Assembly: GCA_017399945.1 (NCBI GenBank)
Contig: JAFQAQ010000005.1
Coordinates: 124,001 to 188,000 of the forward strand
Direction: 5' to 3'
DNA length: 64,000 nt
Source of the DNA: Clostridia bacterium
Lineage (GTDB): Bacteria; Bacillota; Clostridia; Christensenellales; Borkfalkiaceae
Both the position numbers and the translations under genes were made by a program. The notes under the pieces are model-generated. The model was not told the DNA's origin, ran no database searches, and worked only from the letters and a program-made list of their open reading frames with translations. This document shows positions 7,022 through 14,930 of the stretch, piece after piece. Positions within the stretch are counted from its first letter, which is position 1; each line of letters begins with the position of its first letter.

Positions 7022-8947
7022 TTGCTAGAAGTTTGTTTAGTAGGTAATCCTAATTGTGGAAAAACGTCATTATTTAACGCCCTTACAGGAACTTATCAAA
7101 AGGTTGGGAATTGGAATGGTGTAACGACGGAAGTAAAAAAAGCTTTCCTTAAAAATGATAAAAGTATATTAGTAGTGGACTTGCCGGGAATATATTCTTT
7201 TAACGCAATTTCACAAGATGAAAAAATCGTCGTAGAATACTTAAAAAGCAACAAACCGTCTGTAATTATTAACGTGGTTGATCCGTTAAATCTCAAGCGA
7301 AGTTTTGCGTTGACTAGTGAATTATGTAAATTGAACGTTCCTATTATTATCGCCGTTAATTTTTATGATGAAATTGTCAAAAACAATTTAAAATTTCATG
7401 GTGAAAAGATAGAAGAAATTTTTGGATGCAGACACGTGTTAGTTTCGGCTAAAAAGAAGGTGAACATTGGTCAACTATTAAAAATTATTAAAACATCAAA
7501 AACACCAGATAAATCAGCAGAATTATTTAACATTAACAGTCAAGAAAACTTAAAAATTTTTTTAGATAAAAAAAGTGTTGAAATATTAAAAATCAACGTG
7601 ACAAGAGGTGAGCTGTTTACACAAAAAGCAGATAGAATATTGCTTAACAAATATTTTGGTATACCAATATTCGTGCTTGTAATTTTTATTAACTATTATT
7701 TAAGTTTTGTTTTAAGCAAAGGATTAATTGATAAAATAGATTTATATTTTAATAACTTTTGCAACAACACGGCGACAAATATGTTAAAAGTTGGACTAAA
7801 ACCATGGATTGTATCTTTGGTGGTTGATTCGGTAATGAAGGGTTTTGCAACGGTTTTATCTTTTGTTCCACAGATATTATTACTCTTTTTGTTTATGACG
7901 ATAATTGAAGAGAGTGGTTATGCTTCAAGAATTTCTTTTTTGTTAGATAGGTTTTTTAGGGCGTTCGGTCTAGGTGGAAAGTCAGTAATACCTTTGGTTT
8001 TATCGTGTGGTTGCACTGTAACTGGTTTAACTGCAACAAGAACTATTGACGGGGTGTATGAAAGAAGAAGAACTGCTATTTTATCTCCGTTTTTGCCATG
8101 TGGTGCTAAAACCATTGTTTTTGCATGGTTCTCAAACGTTTTCTTTAATGGCAATCCATTGATTACAACCTCTATGTATTTTATGGGAATTTTATTCGTG
8201 GCGTTTTTTGGGAAACTACTAACCCTATTTGAACGAAAGTCTTATAATTACAATTATTTTTTAGTAGAGTTGCCTACTTTGAGAATGCCTTCGGTTAGCA
8301 ACGTTATGAAAGTGCTTTACGAAAAATTTAAGGATTTTATATATAAGACAGGAACGATAATTTTTGGTGTTTCAGTAGTATTATGGATGCTTACTAATTT
8401 TGGTGTGAAAGGTTACTCAACAAACATTGAAAATAGCTTTTTATATAATATTGGAAATATAATTAAATACATATTCGTGCCTCTTGGTTTTGGTAATTGG
8501 CAGTCATCCGTTGCTATAATTAGTGGAATTTTTGCGAAAGAAGCAGTTATTGAAACGTTTGAATTAATTGCGGGTGGCAACGTTAACGTTCTATTTTCCA
8601 ACGTTTTTAGCGTGTATTCGTTTATGTGTTTTATTTTGCTTTCGCCACCATGCTTAACTGCTATTTTGACTATGAAAAAAGAGCTAAAAAGCAAAAAATG
8701 GTTTGTTTTTTCAATTGTTTTTCAGTTTGTAGTAGGATACGTGGTTGCTTTGATAATAAATTTGATTGGAAAATTATTTTGTCTTCAAATAAACTTGATA
8801 ATTTCTATTCTAGTTGCTATAATAATCATAATAGTAGGAATAATTTCAATTAAATATACTTTTGTTAATAAGTGTTTAAATTGTTCTTTATGTAGTAAAG
8901 GGGATAAACCATGTCGGAAAAATTTAGAACGCAATACGACTTTATGA
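7022..8947 (+). CDS. feoB: Ferrous iron transporter FeoB with fused cysteine-rich C-terminal tail
   Basis: FeoB imports Fe2+ through a polytopic membrane domain joined to a G-protein domain. G1 is GNPNCGKTS (residues 8-16), G3 is DLPG near 59, and G4 is NFYD near 116. The membrane part has the two paired Gate regions, including SCGCTVTGLTATRT and SGIFAKEAVIE. The start is TTG, supported by GAGGTG seven bases upstream. The last 55 residues (from about 587) are a hydrophobic helix followed by Cys618, Cys621, Cys624 and Cys631. This resembles the separate small FeoB-associated Cys-rich membrane protein of other Clostridia, here apparently fused. Confidence 0.95.
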   Translation: MLEVCLVGNPNCGKTSLFNALTGTYQKVGNWNGVTTEVKKAFLKNDKSILVVDLPGIYSFNAISQDEKIVVEYLKSNKPSVIINVVDPLNLKRSFALTSELCKLNVPIIIAVNFYDEIVKNNLKFHGEKIEEIFGCRHVLVSAKKKVNIGQLLKIIKTSKTPDKSAELFNINSQENLKIFLDKKSVEILKINVTRGELFTQKADRILLNKYFGIPIFVLVIFINYYLSFVLSKGLIDKIDLYFNNFCNNTATNMLKVGLKPWIVSLVVDSVMKGFATVLSFVPQILLLFLFMTIIEESGYASRISFLLDRFFRAFGLGGKSVIPLVLSCGCTVTGLTATRTIDGVYERRRTAILSPFLPCGAKTIVFAWFSNVFFNGNPLITTSMYFMGILFVAFFGKLLTLFERKSYNYNYFLVELPTLRMPSVSNVMKVLYEKFKDFIYKTGTIIFGVSVVLWMLTNFGVKGYSTNIENSFLYNIGNIIKYIFVPLGFGNWQSSVAIISGIFAKEAVIETFELIAGGNVNVLFSNVFSVYSFMCFILLSPPCLTAILTMKKELKSKKWFVFSIVFQFVVGYVVALIINLIGKLFCLQINLIISILVAIIIIIVGIISIKYTFVNKCLNCSLCSKGDKPCRKNLERNTTL

Positions 8948-9078
8948 GAGAAGCTGATAACTTAGAAGAAGATGCTTTTGATCCCGACGAATGGGAAAGA
9001 GACTATCAAAAAACAGATAAAGAAAAATATTTCGAGTTTTACGATGATATTAAAACAACGCCTAAGGACGATTGGTAA
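8911..9078 (+). CDS. Small acidic protein overlapping the feoB 3' end, unknown function
   Basis: A 55-codon ORF starts with ATG 37 bases before the feoB stop, in another frame, and has AAAGGGG as ribosome site seven bases upstream. The product (MSEKFRTQYDFMREADNLEE at its start, PKDDW at its end) holds 19 Asp/Glu against 9 Lys/Arg, has several Tyr/Phe/Trp and no cysteine. It does not resemble FeoC, which is a winged-helix protein of about 80 residues. The stop is followed by a strong bidirectional terminator, which supports a real transcribed gene in the feo unit. Function is not recognised. Confidence 0.65.
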   Translation: MSEKFRTQYDFMREADNLEEDAFDPDEWERDYQKTDKEKYFEFYDDIKTTPKDDW

Positions 9079-9084
9079 AAAATA

Positions 9085-9110
9085 AAACCTGTTTAATTAC
9101 AGGTTTTTTT
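9085..9110. terminator. Bidirectional terminator between feo operon and ygjV-like gene
   Basis: AAACCTG (9085-9091) pairs with CAGGTTT (9100-9106), followed by a T-run on the + strand. A T-rich run also follows on the - strand. It serves two convergent units. Confidence 0.85.
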
Positions 9111-9691
9111 TATTTGTCTTTATATCTAATCGTTGCAATTGTTAAAGAAATTAGAACTAACACTTCAGTTATTATACCTGAAAGTGAAAAGCTTATTACG
9201 TTATAAACCAGCCATAGCGAACTTGAAGGGTAGTTTAATGCGCGAATTGTTTTGGGATCTTCCTTTCCGTAACCTATTGTGCTTAGTATTTTTGCTACGA
9301 TACTCATAACGCTTATTATTATTGTCATGGAGAGCATAACGTTATAGTTGTTTGTCCAAAAAGATAGTGAGTTTACTGTTTTTTCCCAAGATAGTAATAA
9401 AGTTAGTATACCTGCTATCACCGTAACGATACAAGCAAGTATAATTGGAATTTTTGTAGATTTTTTTTGAGCGACTAGTTGGGTGAAAATAACGTTTCTT
9501 ATAACGCCAATTACGCCCATTACCATGCCGACGTAGGCGTGTAGGAAATAATATTGAACAATAAACAATATTTCCATCACTGTTTTCCACAAAACAATAG
9601 TTTTATGTTTATTAAATTGTACGGCTATAATTCCTGCGAGAAGTCCTAAAAAACCTATGCCTTGTATTATTATAAATTCCAACGTTTTCAC
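9110..9691 (-). CDS. YgjV-family inner membrane protein
   Basis: The 193-residue product is almost entirely hydrophobic, with about six membrane segments. It shows the YgjV (Imp-YgjV) pattern: GFLGLLAGIIAVQFNKHKTI at the N-terminus, a YYFLHAYVGMVMGVIGVIRN segment, and ALNYPSSSLWLVYNVI near the C-terminus. The family has no assigned biochemical role. It is convergent with the feo operon and stands alone. The annotated GTG start has no ribosome site; the in-frame TTG at 9682 has AGGTGA six bases upstream and may be the real start. Confidence 0.8.
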   Translation of the reverse strand: MKTLEFIIIQGIGFLGLLAGIIAVQFNKHKTIVLWKTVMEILFIVQYYFLHAYVGMVMGVIGVIRNVIFTQLVAQKKSTKIPIILACIVTVIAGILTLLLSWEKTVNSLSFWTNNYNVMLSMTIIISVMSIVAKILSTIGYGKEDPKTIRALNYPSSSLWLVYNVISFSLSGIITEVLVLISLTIATIRYKDK

Positions 9692-9787
9692 CTAAGAAGT
9701 TTTATTTATTATATCACATCTAAAAATTATTCAAAAGTAAATATCGTGTTTTGTTAAATATTATCTAGAAAATTTGTGTGTAGATTA

Positions 9788-9815
9788 TTTACTTATTTTA
9801 AAAAGATGTTATAAT
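9788..9815 (+). promoter_or_regulatory. Promoter of the catabolic operon
   Basis: TTTACT (9788-9793) and TATAAT (9810-9815) with 16-base spacing precede the MFS gene; the -10 is consensus. I saw no clear operator or catabolite-response element around it. Confidence 0.6.
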
Positions 9816-9851
9816 TAAGAGTAATAAAAAGTTTGCACGAAGGACGTTTTT

Positions 9852-11099
9852 ATGAAAGTTTTGCCTGAGCATGCTAAATACAAAAAATTTTATATTTTAC
9901 TGATTGTTTCGGCATATTTTATGTATTTAATGAGTATAGCCATCAAGATGATATATTCAGCACAATTGGTTGAAATTGGTCCGTTTTTTGGCGTTGAAAA
10001 ATCAAAGCTTTCTTTAGGATTAACTTTCTATTACGTTGTATATGCAGTTGCTCAAATAGTTGTTTCGCCCTTCTTGAAAAAAATAAACTTAAAAAAGTTT
10101 TTAGCCGTAACCGTTTTTCTTTCTTCGATATCGTTTGGGTTGGTTAAATTTTGCACGGAATTGTGGCAAATATATATAATTTTATCGTTAAACGGCATTT
10201 TTCAGTTAGGAATTTATGGCGGATGCATGGGCGTTTTTTCAAAATATTTGCCTGATTACATGTCTGCAACCGTTACTAATATTTTAAGTACGGGCATGGC
10301 CTTTGGGACAGCCTTGGCATATGGCTTTTCTTTTGTATTTGTTGAATTTTTTACTTGGCAGGATACTTTTGTATTTTTTGCGATTTTGTCGTTTGTTTCA
10401 ATCGTTTTCTTTTATATCGTTTTGTCAAGAGTTGAAAAGAACGTTCCTGAAGTTTCCACTACGTTAAAGCGTGCCGTTAAAACAAAAACTTATAAAAGGG
10501 CAAATGCGTTTATATTGATATCATTTCTTTGCGCAGCGGCGTTGCTTTCTTGCGTTTCATATTATGGATTGACTAATTGGTTTCCAAGTCTATTAAAAGA
10601 AGTTTTTGGTGTTCCATCTCAATATTCTATTTTGATAACTTTGCTTGTTCCGTTCGGCGTGTTTTACGGGCCTTTTTTATCAAGTGGATTGTGTAGAAAG
10701 TTTAACAATTATTTTGTAGTTGCATCGATTTTCTCCCTTGTTGGTTTATTGTTATCCATAGCCTTAGTGTTCTTGTATAGTTCTAATATTGTTATTGTTA
10801 TAATCATTAACGTCTTGTTAATGTTCTTTGCAAGGGGTTATATTAATTTGATTAGTTCTTATATTCCATTAAGAATTAGGGGAATGTTTGACACTGGGTC
10901 TGCATGTATGGTTATTAATGCAGTTGCATGTGTTTCGGCTGCTTTTACACCACTAATAACGGCTGTAATTGCAGATAATTTTGGTTGGAAATATTTGTTT
11001 ATATTTATATTTTTTGCTTGTTTGGTTTGGTTTATTACTACCTTAATTGGTACTATTTGGGCTGATAGAAATAAAGTGTTTAACATGCCACAAGTTTAG
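9852..11099 (+). CDS. MFS transporter, probable carbohydrate or organic-acid uptake
   Basis: The 415-residue protein has twelve hydrophobic segments in two six-helix halves separated by a charged loop (RAVKTKTYKRANA, near residue 210), the major facilitator layout. The N-terminal half resembles glycerol-3-phosphate/sugar-phosphate and hexuronate-type permeases in general organisation, but I recognise no substrate-specific motif. It is the first gene of a seven-gene unit ending in an M19 dipeptidase, followed after 11 bases by an FGGY kinase. It probably imports the compound the unit degrades. Substrate is inferred from context only. Confidence 0.8.
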   Translation: MKVLPEHAKYKKFYILLIVSAYFMYLMSIAIKMIYSAQLVEIGPFFGVEKSKLSLGLTFYYVVYAVAQIVVSPFLKKINLKKFLAVTVFLSSISFGLVKFCTELWQIYIILSLNGIFQLGIYGGCMGVFSKYLPDYMSATVTNILSTGMAFGTALAYGFSFVFVEFFTWQDTFVFFAILSFVSIVFFYIVLSRVEKNVPEVSTTLKRAVKTKTYKRANAFILISFLCAAALLSCVSYYGLTNWFPSLLKEVFGVPSQYSILITLLVPFGVFYGPFLSSGLCRKFNNYFVVASIFSLVGLLLSIALVFLYSSNIVIVIIINVLLMFFARGYINLISSYIPLRIRGMFDTGSACMVINAVACVSAAFTPLITAVIADNFGWKYLFIFIFFACLVWFITTLIGTIWADRNKVFNMPQV

Positions 11100-11110
11100 G
11101 AGAAAAAATT

Positions 11111-12538
11111 ATGAAAAATTGTATGGGTATTGATATTGGCACTACAAGCCTTAAAGGCTGTGTTTTTGATGAAAACGGTGTTGAACTTGCATCTGTTTCT
11201 AAAGCATATACCTTAATTACTGAAGGAGATTTTGTTGAATTTCCAGCAGAAAAATATTTTGAATTGTTTTCTGAAGCTTATGACGAGCTTTCCAAAAAAG
11301 CTAGAATAGATTGCTTTTCTATTGACACCCAAGGTGAAACTATAATCTTTTTAGATAAAATGGGTAATCCTTTGATGAACGCAATCGTTTGGCTTGATAA
11401 TAGAGCAGATAAGCAAGCGAAGGCAATAGAGGATAAGTTTGGACTTGAAAAAATTTATAAAGTTACTGGACAAACAGAAGTTCCTGCCGGTTATCCTGCG
11501 CCCAAGATTATGTGGCTAAAAGAGAATAAACCGGAACTATTTGATAAACTAGATAAAATAGTTTTGCTTGAAGATTACTTATTGTATAGGATTACTGGAA
11601 AATTCGTTTGCGAACGTTCTCTTTATTCTTCTACCTTGTATTTAGATGTGAATTCGGGTAAATATTGGCAAGAAATGCTTGATTTTATTGGTATTGACCA
11701 GACAAAACTTCCTCTTTTGCAAGAAAGTGGTGTTAAGGTTGGTGAATATAAGGGTGCAATCGTTTCAACTGGTGCTTTAGATCAAATCTCTGGCTTTATC
11801 GGTTCTGGGATAATAGAACGTGGAATGGTTAGTGAAATGACGGGTACGGCACTTGCAGTATGTGCTTTATCTTATGAAGTTCCACCTTATTTTGAAGGAA
11901 TTAAGGTGCCTGCATATTACGTTTCTAAGGGTAAATACTGCCTTCTTATGTGGGCGCCCACTGCGGGAATGGTAATGGAATGGTATAAAAAGAATTTTTG
12001 TTTTGATTGTGATTACGCTAAAATTAATGAACTTGCCGAACAAGTACCTTTTGGATCTGAAGGATTAGTAATTGCGCCAAACATGTGTGGTAGCGTAATG
12101 CCAAATAACGATTCGTTGTTAAGGGGCGGTGTTTATGGTATTGATCTTAAACACACTCGTGGTCATTTTATTAGGGCTATTATGGAATCGGTGAGTTGTT
12201 TGTTAAGACAGTATTTAGAATACTTAAATATACCCGTCGATAGAATTATTTCTATTGGTGGTGGTGCAAAAAGTAATCTTTGGAGACAAATAAAAGCAGA
12301 CATCACGGGTAAAAAGATTTTAACAATAACGAATAAAGAAACGGGCTGCTTGGGAACTGCAATTTTGGCAGGTGTTGGTGCTAAAGTATATAAGGACGTG
12401 GTTTCAGCCGTTCAAAATATTGTAAGTATTGATACTGAGAATATGCCAAAAACGGATAAATCTGTTGCAGATGAGGTTTATAATAGATTTATCTCGTTGG
12501 ATAATCTATTAACTAAAAGAGAGTCAAATCTTAATTAA
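11111..12538 (+). CDS. FGGY-family carbohydrate kinase (xylulokinase-like)
   Basis: FGGY kinases phosphorylate sugars or polyols with ATP. The 475-residue protein begins with the phosphate-1 motif GIDIGTTSLKGCVFDENG (residues 5-22), has the sugar-binding AIVWLDNRA segment near residue 95, GALDQISGFIGSG near 222-234, and the C-terminal adenosine motif ISIGGGAKSNLWRQIKADI near residues 381-399. The layout is closest to xylulokinase-type members, but the group also covers ribulose, erythritol and gluconate kinases, so the substrate is open. It follows the transporter directly, and an RpiB-like isomerase is three genes on, suggesting a kinase-isomerase route through a ketose or polyol phosphate. 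Confidence 0.88.
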   Translation: MKNCMGIDIGTTSLKGCVFDENGVELASVSKAYTLITEGDFVEFPAEKYFELFSEAYDELSKKARIDCFSIDTQGETIIFLDKMGNPLMNAIVWLDNRADKQAKAIEDKFGLEKIYKVTGQTEVPAGYPAPKIMWLKENKPELFDKLDKIVLLEDYLLYRITGKFVCERSLYSSTLYLDVNSGKYWQEMLDFIGIDQTKLPLLQESGVKVGEYKGAIVSTGALDQISGFIGSGIIERGMVSEMTGTALAVCALSYEVPPYFEGIKVPAYYVSKGKYCLLMWAPTAGMVMEWYKKNFCFDCDYAKINELAEQVPFGSEGLVIAPNMCGSVMPNNDSLLRGGVYGIDLKHTRGHFIRAIMESVSCLLRQYLEYLNIPVDRIISIGGGAKSNLWRQIKADITGKKILTITNKETGCLGTAILAGVGAKVYKDVVSAVQNIVSIDTENMPKTDKSVADEVYNRFISLDNLLTKRESNLN

Positions 12539-12551
12539 GGGTGAAATTATA

Positions 12552-13580
12552 ATGGGTAAGTATTATTCAGAAGAACTTAATCCAAAATCTCAGTTTAGAA
12601 GTGAATATGAACAATCGCTATCAAAATACGTTGACGAACAATTATATGAACGCAAAAAGCAACGTTCGTTATTAATAACTCCTAAATCATATAAAGAAGA
12701 TCAGGAATTTTATAGACAAGAGTTTGTTAAAATGTTAGGTTTTCCACTTAACTTAAAATCAAAAACACCCAAACTTTTGTCAAAAACCAAAGTAGTCATC
12801 GATAAAAACGTTAATATTTATCGCATGCAATTTGAAGTTCTTGATGGGGTAAAATTTTACGGAATGTATTTTGAACAGGTTAAAAATCCTGAGTTAGCCC
12901 CTTTTATTATAGGTCAGCACGGAAAAGAGGGGACGCCTGAACTTTGTTCTAGCATTTATATGGATTCCTCTAATTATAACCATATGATACGACGTGCTAC
13001 TGATATGGGAGCAAACGTTTTTGTTCCGCAAACGCTATTGTGGAGTGAAAACTTTTATGAAGAACCTTACGATAGGGGAGCGTTAGACGCAAAACTTCGT
13101 CAACTTGGTGGATGTATTACTGCGTTAGAAGTTTATATTCAGTCTTGCTTAATTACGTATTTTATTGAAAAAGAAGGCGTAAATGCATCTAAAATTGGTG
13201 CGCTAGGGCTTTCGTATGGTGGAATGTATACTATTCATCTAGCCGCTTATGATAAGAGAATTAAAAGTGCGTATGCATGCAGTTGGTTTAACTGTACGGA
13301 AATTCTAAGTCGTATGAATGATTGGTGCTATAAAGATGCTGCGAATTCTTTTGGTGTTGCTGAAACGGCTGCTTTGATATGTCCACGCGCATTAGTTGTT
13401 TCCATGGGTGATAAGGATCAAATCTTTGATGCTAAAAACACCTTGATAGAATCTGAACGTTTATCTGAATTTTATAAAGAATTTAATGCCGAAGATAAGT
13501 TTTTATCATATGTTTTTGATGGGTATCACGAATTTGATTTGGGGGATAAAGGGTTAAAGTTTTTCTTTAATAACCTTTAA
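12552..13580 (+). CDS. Alpha/beta hydrolase, dienelactone hydrolase/acetyl-xylan-esterase-like
   Basis: The 342-residue protein has a serine-hydrolase triad in the expected order: Ser221 in GLSYGG, Asp289 in MGDKD and His326 in DGYHEF. The oxyanion-side motif IIGQHGKEG lies near residue 120. The N-terminal 100 residues form a separate helical-beta region, as in large cytoplasmic carbohydrate esterases and peptidase-like hydrolases. No signal peptide is present, so it acts in the cytoplasm. In a sugar operon a deacetylase or lactonase is likely, but the substrate cannot be read from sequence. It is followed nine bases on by a second, unrelated-looking hydrolase. Confidence 0.8.
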   Translation: MGKYYSEELNPKSQFRSEYEQSLSKYVDEQLYERKKQRSLLITPKSYKEDQEFYRQEFVKMLGFPLNLKSKTPKLLSKTKVVIDKNVNIYRMQFEVLDGVKFYGMYFEQVKNPELAPFIIGQHGKEGTPELCSSIYMDSSNYNHMIRRATDMGANVFVPQTLLWSENFYEEPYDRGALDAKLRQLGGCITALEVYIQSCLITYFIEKEGVNASKIGALGLSYGGMYTIHLAAYDKRIKSAYACSWFNCTEILSRMNDWCYKDAANSFGVAETAALICPRALVVSMGDKDQIFDAKNTLIESERLSEFYKEFNAEDKFLSYVFDGYHEFDLGDKGLKFFFNNL

Positions 13581-13588
13581 TATCTTAT

Positions 13589-14323
13589 ATGGAAGTTAAA
13601 CAAATAATTTGGAATGGGTTTGATGCCGTCGAGTTTGAGTTTATGGGGTTGCCTGCTAAGGTTGTTAAACCAAAATGTAAACCAAATGGTAATTGGGTTC
13701 TTAAAACAGAATATTTAGACTATTTTTTCGATGCGGATATCGAAATGCTTAATAGAGGTTACTATTTAGCGTATAACACAAATTATAATAGATGGGCTGA
13801 ACCACTTGATCTTGAAAGAAAGGTAAAGTTCGTTGATTACGTTTCAAAAACCTTTGATTTAAATCAAAAATGCATTCTTTCCGGTATGAGTTGTGGTGGG
13901 CTATACGCAGTTAAAATTGCATCTATTATTCCTGAAAAAATTATTGGGATGTATATTGATGCCCCAGTAATGAATTTGCTAAGTTGCCCATTTGCAGTGG
14001 GGGATAAACTCCATTCACAAGACATTATCGATGAGTATGTTAGAGCAACGGGAAGAACGCTTTCTCAAATTATTTCGTATAGGGAACACCCAATCGATAA
14101 AATGCCAATTTTATTGGAAAATAATATTCCAATTTTACTTATTTCGGGTGATAGTGACCGTACTGTCCCTTACCACGAAAATGGTAAACTATTAGAAGAT
14201 TTTTATAGAAATAATGGTGGCAAAATAAAGGTTATTATCAAAAAAGGATGTGATCACCATCCTCATGGATTGGAAAACCCCGTTGAACTTGTTGATGAAT
14301 TAGAAAATATAATTAATATATAA
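13589..14323 (+). CDS. Alpha/beta hydrolase, small single-domain
   Basis: A 244-residue cytoplasmic alpha/beta hydrolase. Ser101 sits in a GMSCGG nucleophile elbow, Asp190 in the GDSDRTVP strand-turn, and the catalytic His in the GCDHHPHG segment (His224 or His226). It lacks the N-terminal region of its upstream neighbour and is not an obvious duplicate of it. The start ATG at 13589 has no strong ribosome site, so coupling to the gene nine bases upstream is likely. An esterase or lactonase role on the operon's sugar is inferred. Confidence 0.78.
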   Translation: MEVKQIIWNGFDAVEFEFMGLPAKVVKPKCKPNGNWVLKTEYLDYFFDADIEMLNRGYYLAYNTNYNRWAEPLDLERKVKFVDYVSKTFDLNQKCILSGMSCGGLYAVKIASIIPEKIIGMYIDAPVMNLLSCPFAVGDKLHSQDIIDEYVRATGRTLSQIISYREHPIDKMPILLENNIPILLISGDSDRTVPYHENGKLLEDFYRNNGGKIKVIIKKGCDHHPHGLENPVELVDELENIINI

Positions 14324-14336
14324 TAGGAGAGAAAAA

Positions 14337-14912
14337 ATGAAAACGATTAAAGACAAATATTTAGTAGTTGGTGCAGACTTTGCAGGATATCCCTTAAAAG
14401 AAGCGGTTGTTGCTCATTTAAAGGAAAAGGGATGGAAGATTACCGACCTTGGCGTTACAGCCGATAGTGACCCAAACGATACGGAAAATATGTTCCACAG
14501 AGTAGGGTTAAGGGTTGGCGCGCAAATTTCGGAAGGTAATTTTGAAAGAGCGCTTTTGTTCTGTGGCACTGGTATGGGTATTCATATTGCTGCAAGCAAG
14601 TGCCCACACGTTCACGCAGGTGTCGTTGAAAGTGTTCCTGCGGCTCTTCGTGCAATTACTGGTAACGGTGTAAACGTTTTAGCGATGGGTGCTTTCTACG
14701 TTGCGCCTGCAATGGGCTGTGATATTGCTGATGCATATCTTAACGCGGAATTGGGTTCTGGCTATGAATGGTGGAAAAACTTTTATGAATTCCACAAACT
14801 TGCTATAGATGAACTTGAAGCGTTTGACTACGATAAGTTTAAGGCAAATGGTTACAAAGTAGAACATATTGCTGATTATCCTTTAAAATTAGAAAAAGAT
14901 CCTAACAAATAA
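14337..14912 (+). CDS. RpiB/LacA/LacB-family sugar-phosphate isomerase, divergent active site
   Basis: The family interconverts aldose and ketose phosphates. The Rossmann-like N-terminus VVGADFAGYPLKEAV (residues 10-24) and the catalytic loop CGTGMGIHIAASK, with the base Cys76, place it firmly in the family. Two usually conserved spots differ: the DHAG motif is DFAG (Phe15), and the HNDANVL-type segment is TGNGVNVL, so phosphate- and ring-opening residues are altered. At 191 residues it is about 40 longer than RpiB, with a Trp-rich C-terminus. This suggests an isomerase for an unusual sugar phosphate, such as tetrulose or branched forms, rather than ribose 5-phosphate. GGAGAG precedes the ATG. 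Confidence 0.82.
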   Translation: MKTIKDKYLVVGADFAGYPLKEAVVAHLKEKGWKITDLGVTADSDPNDTENMFHRVGLRVGAQISEGNFERALLFCGTGMGIHIAASKCPHVHAGVVESVPAALRAITGNGVNVLAMGAFYVAPAMGCDIADAYLNAELGSGYEWWKNFYEFHKLAIDELEAFDYDKFKANGYKVEHIADYPLKLEKDPNK

Positions 14913-14930
14913 TATTTACGGTGGCATAAA

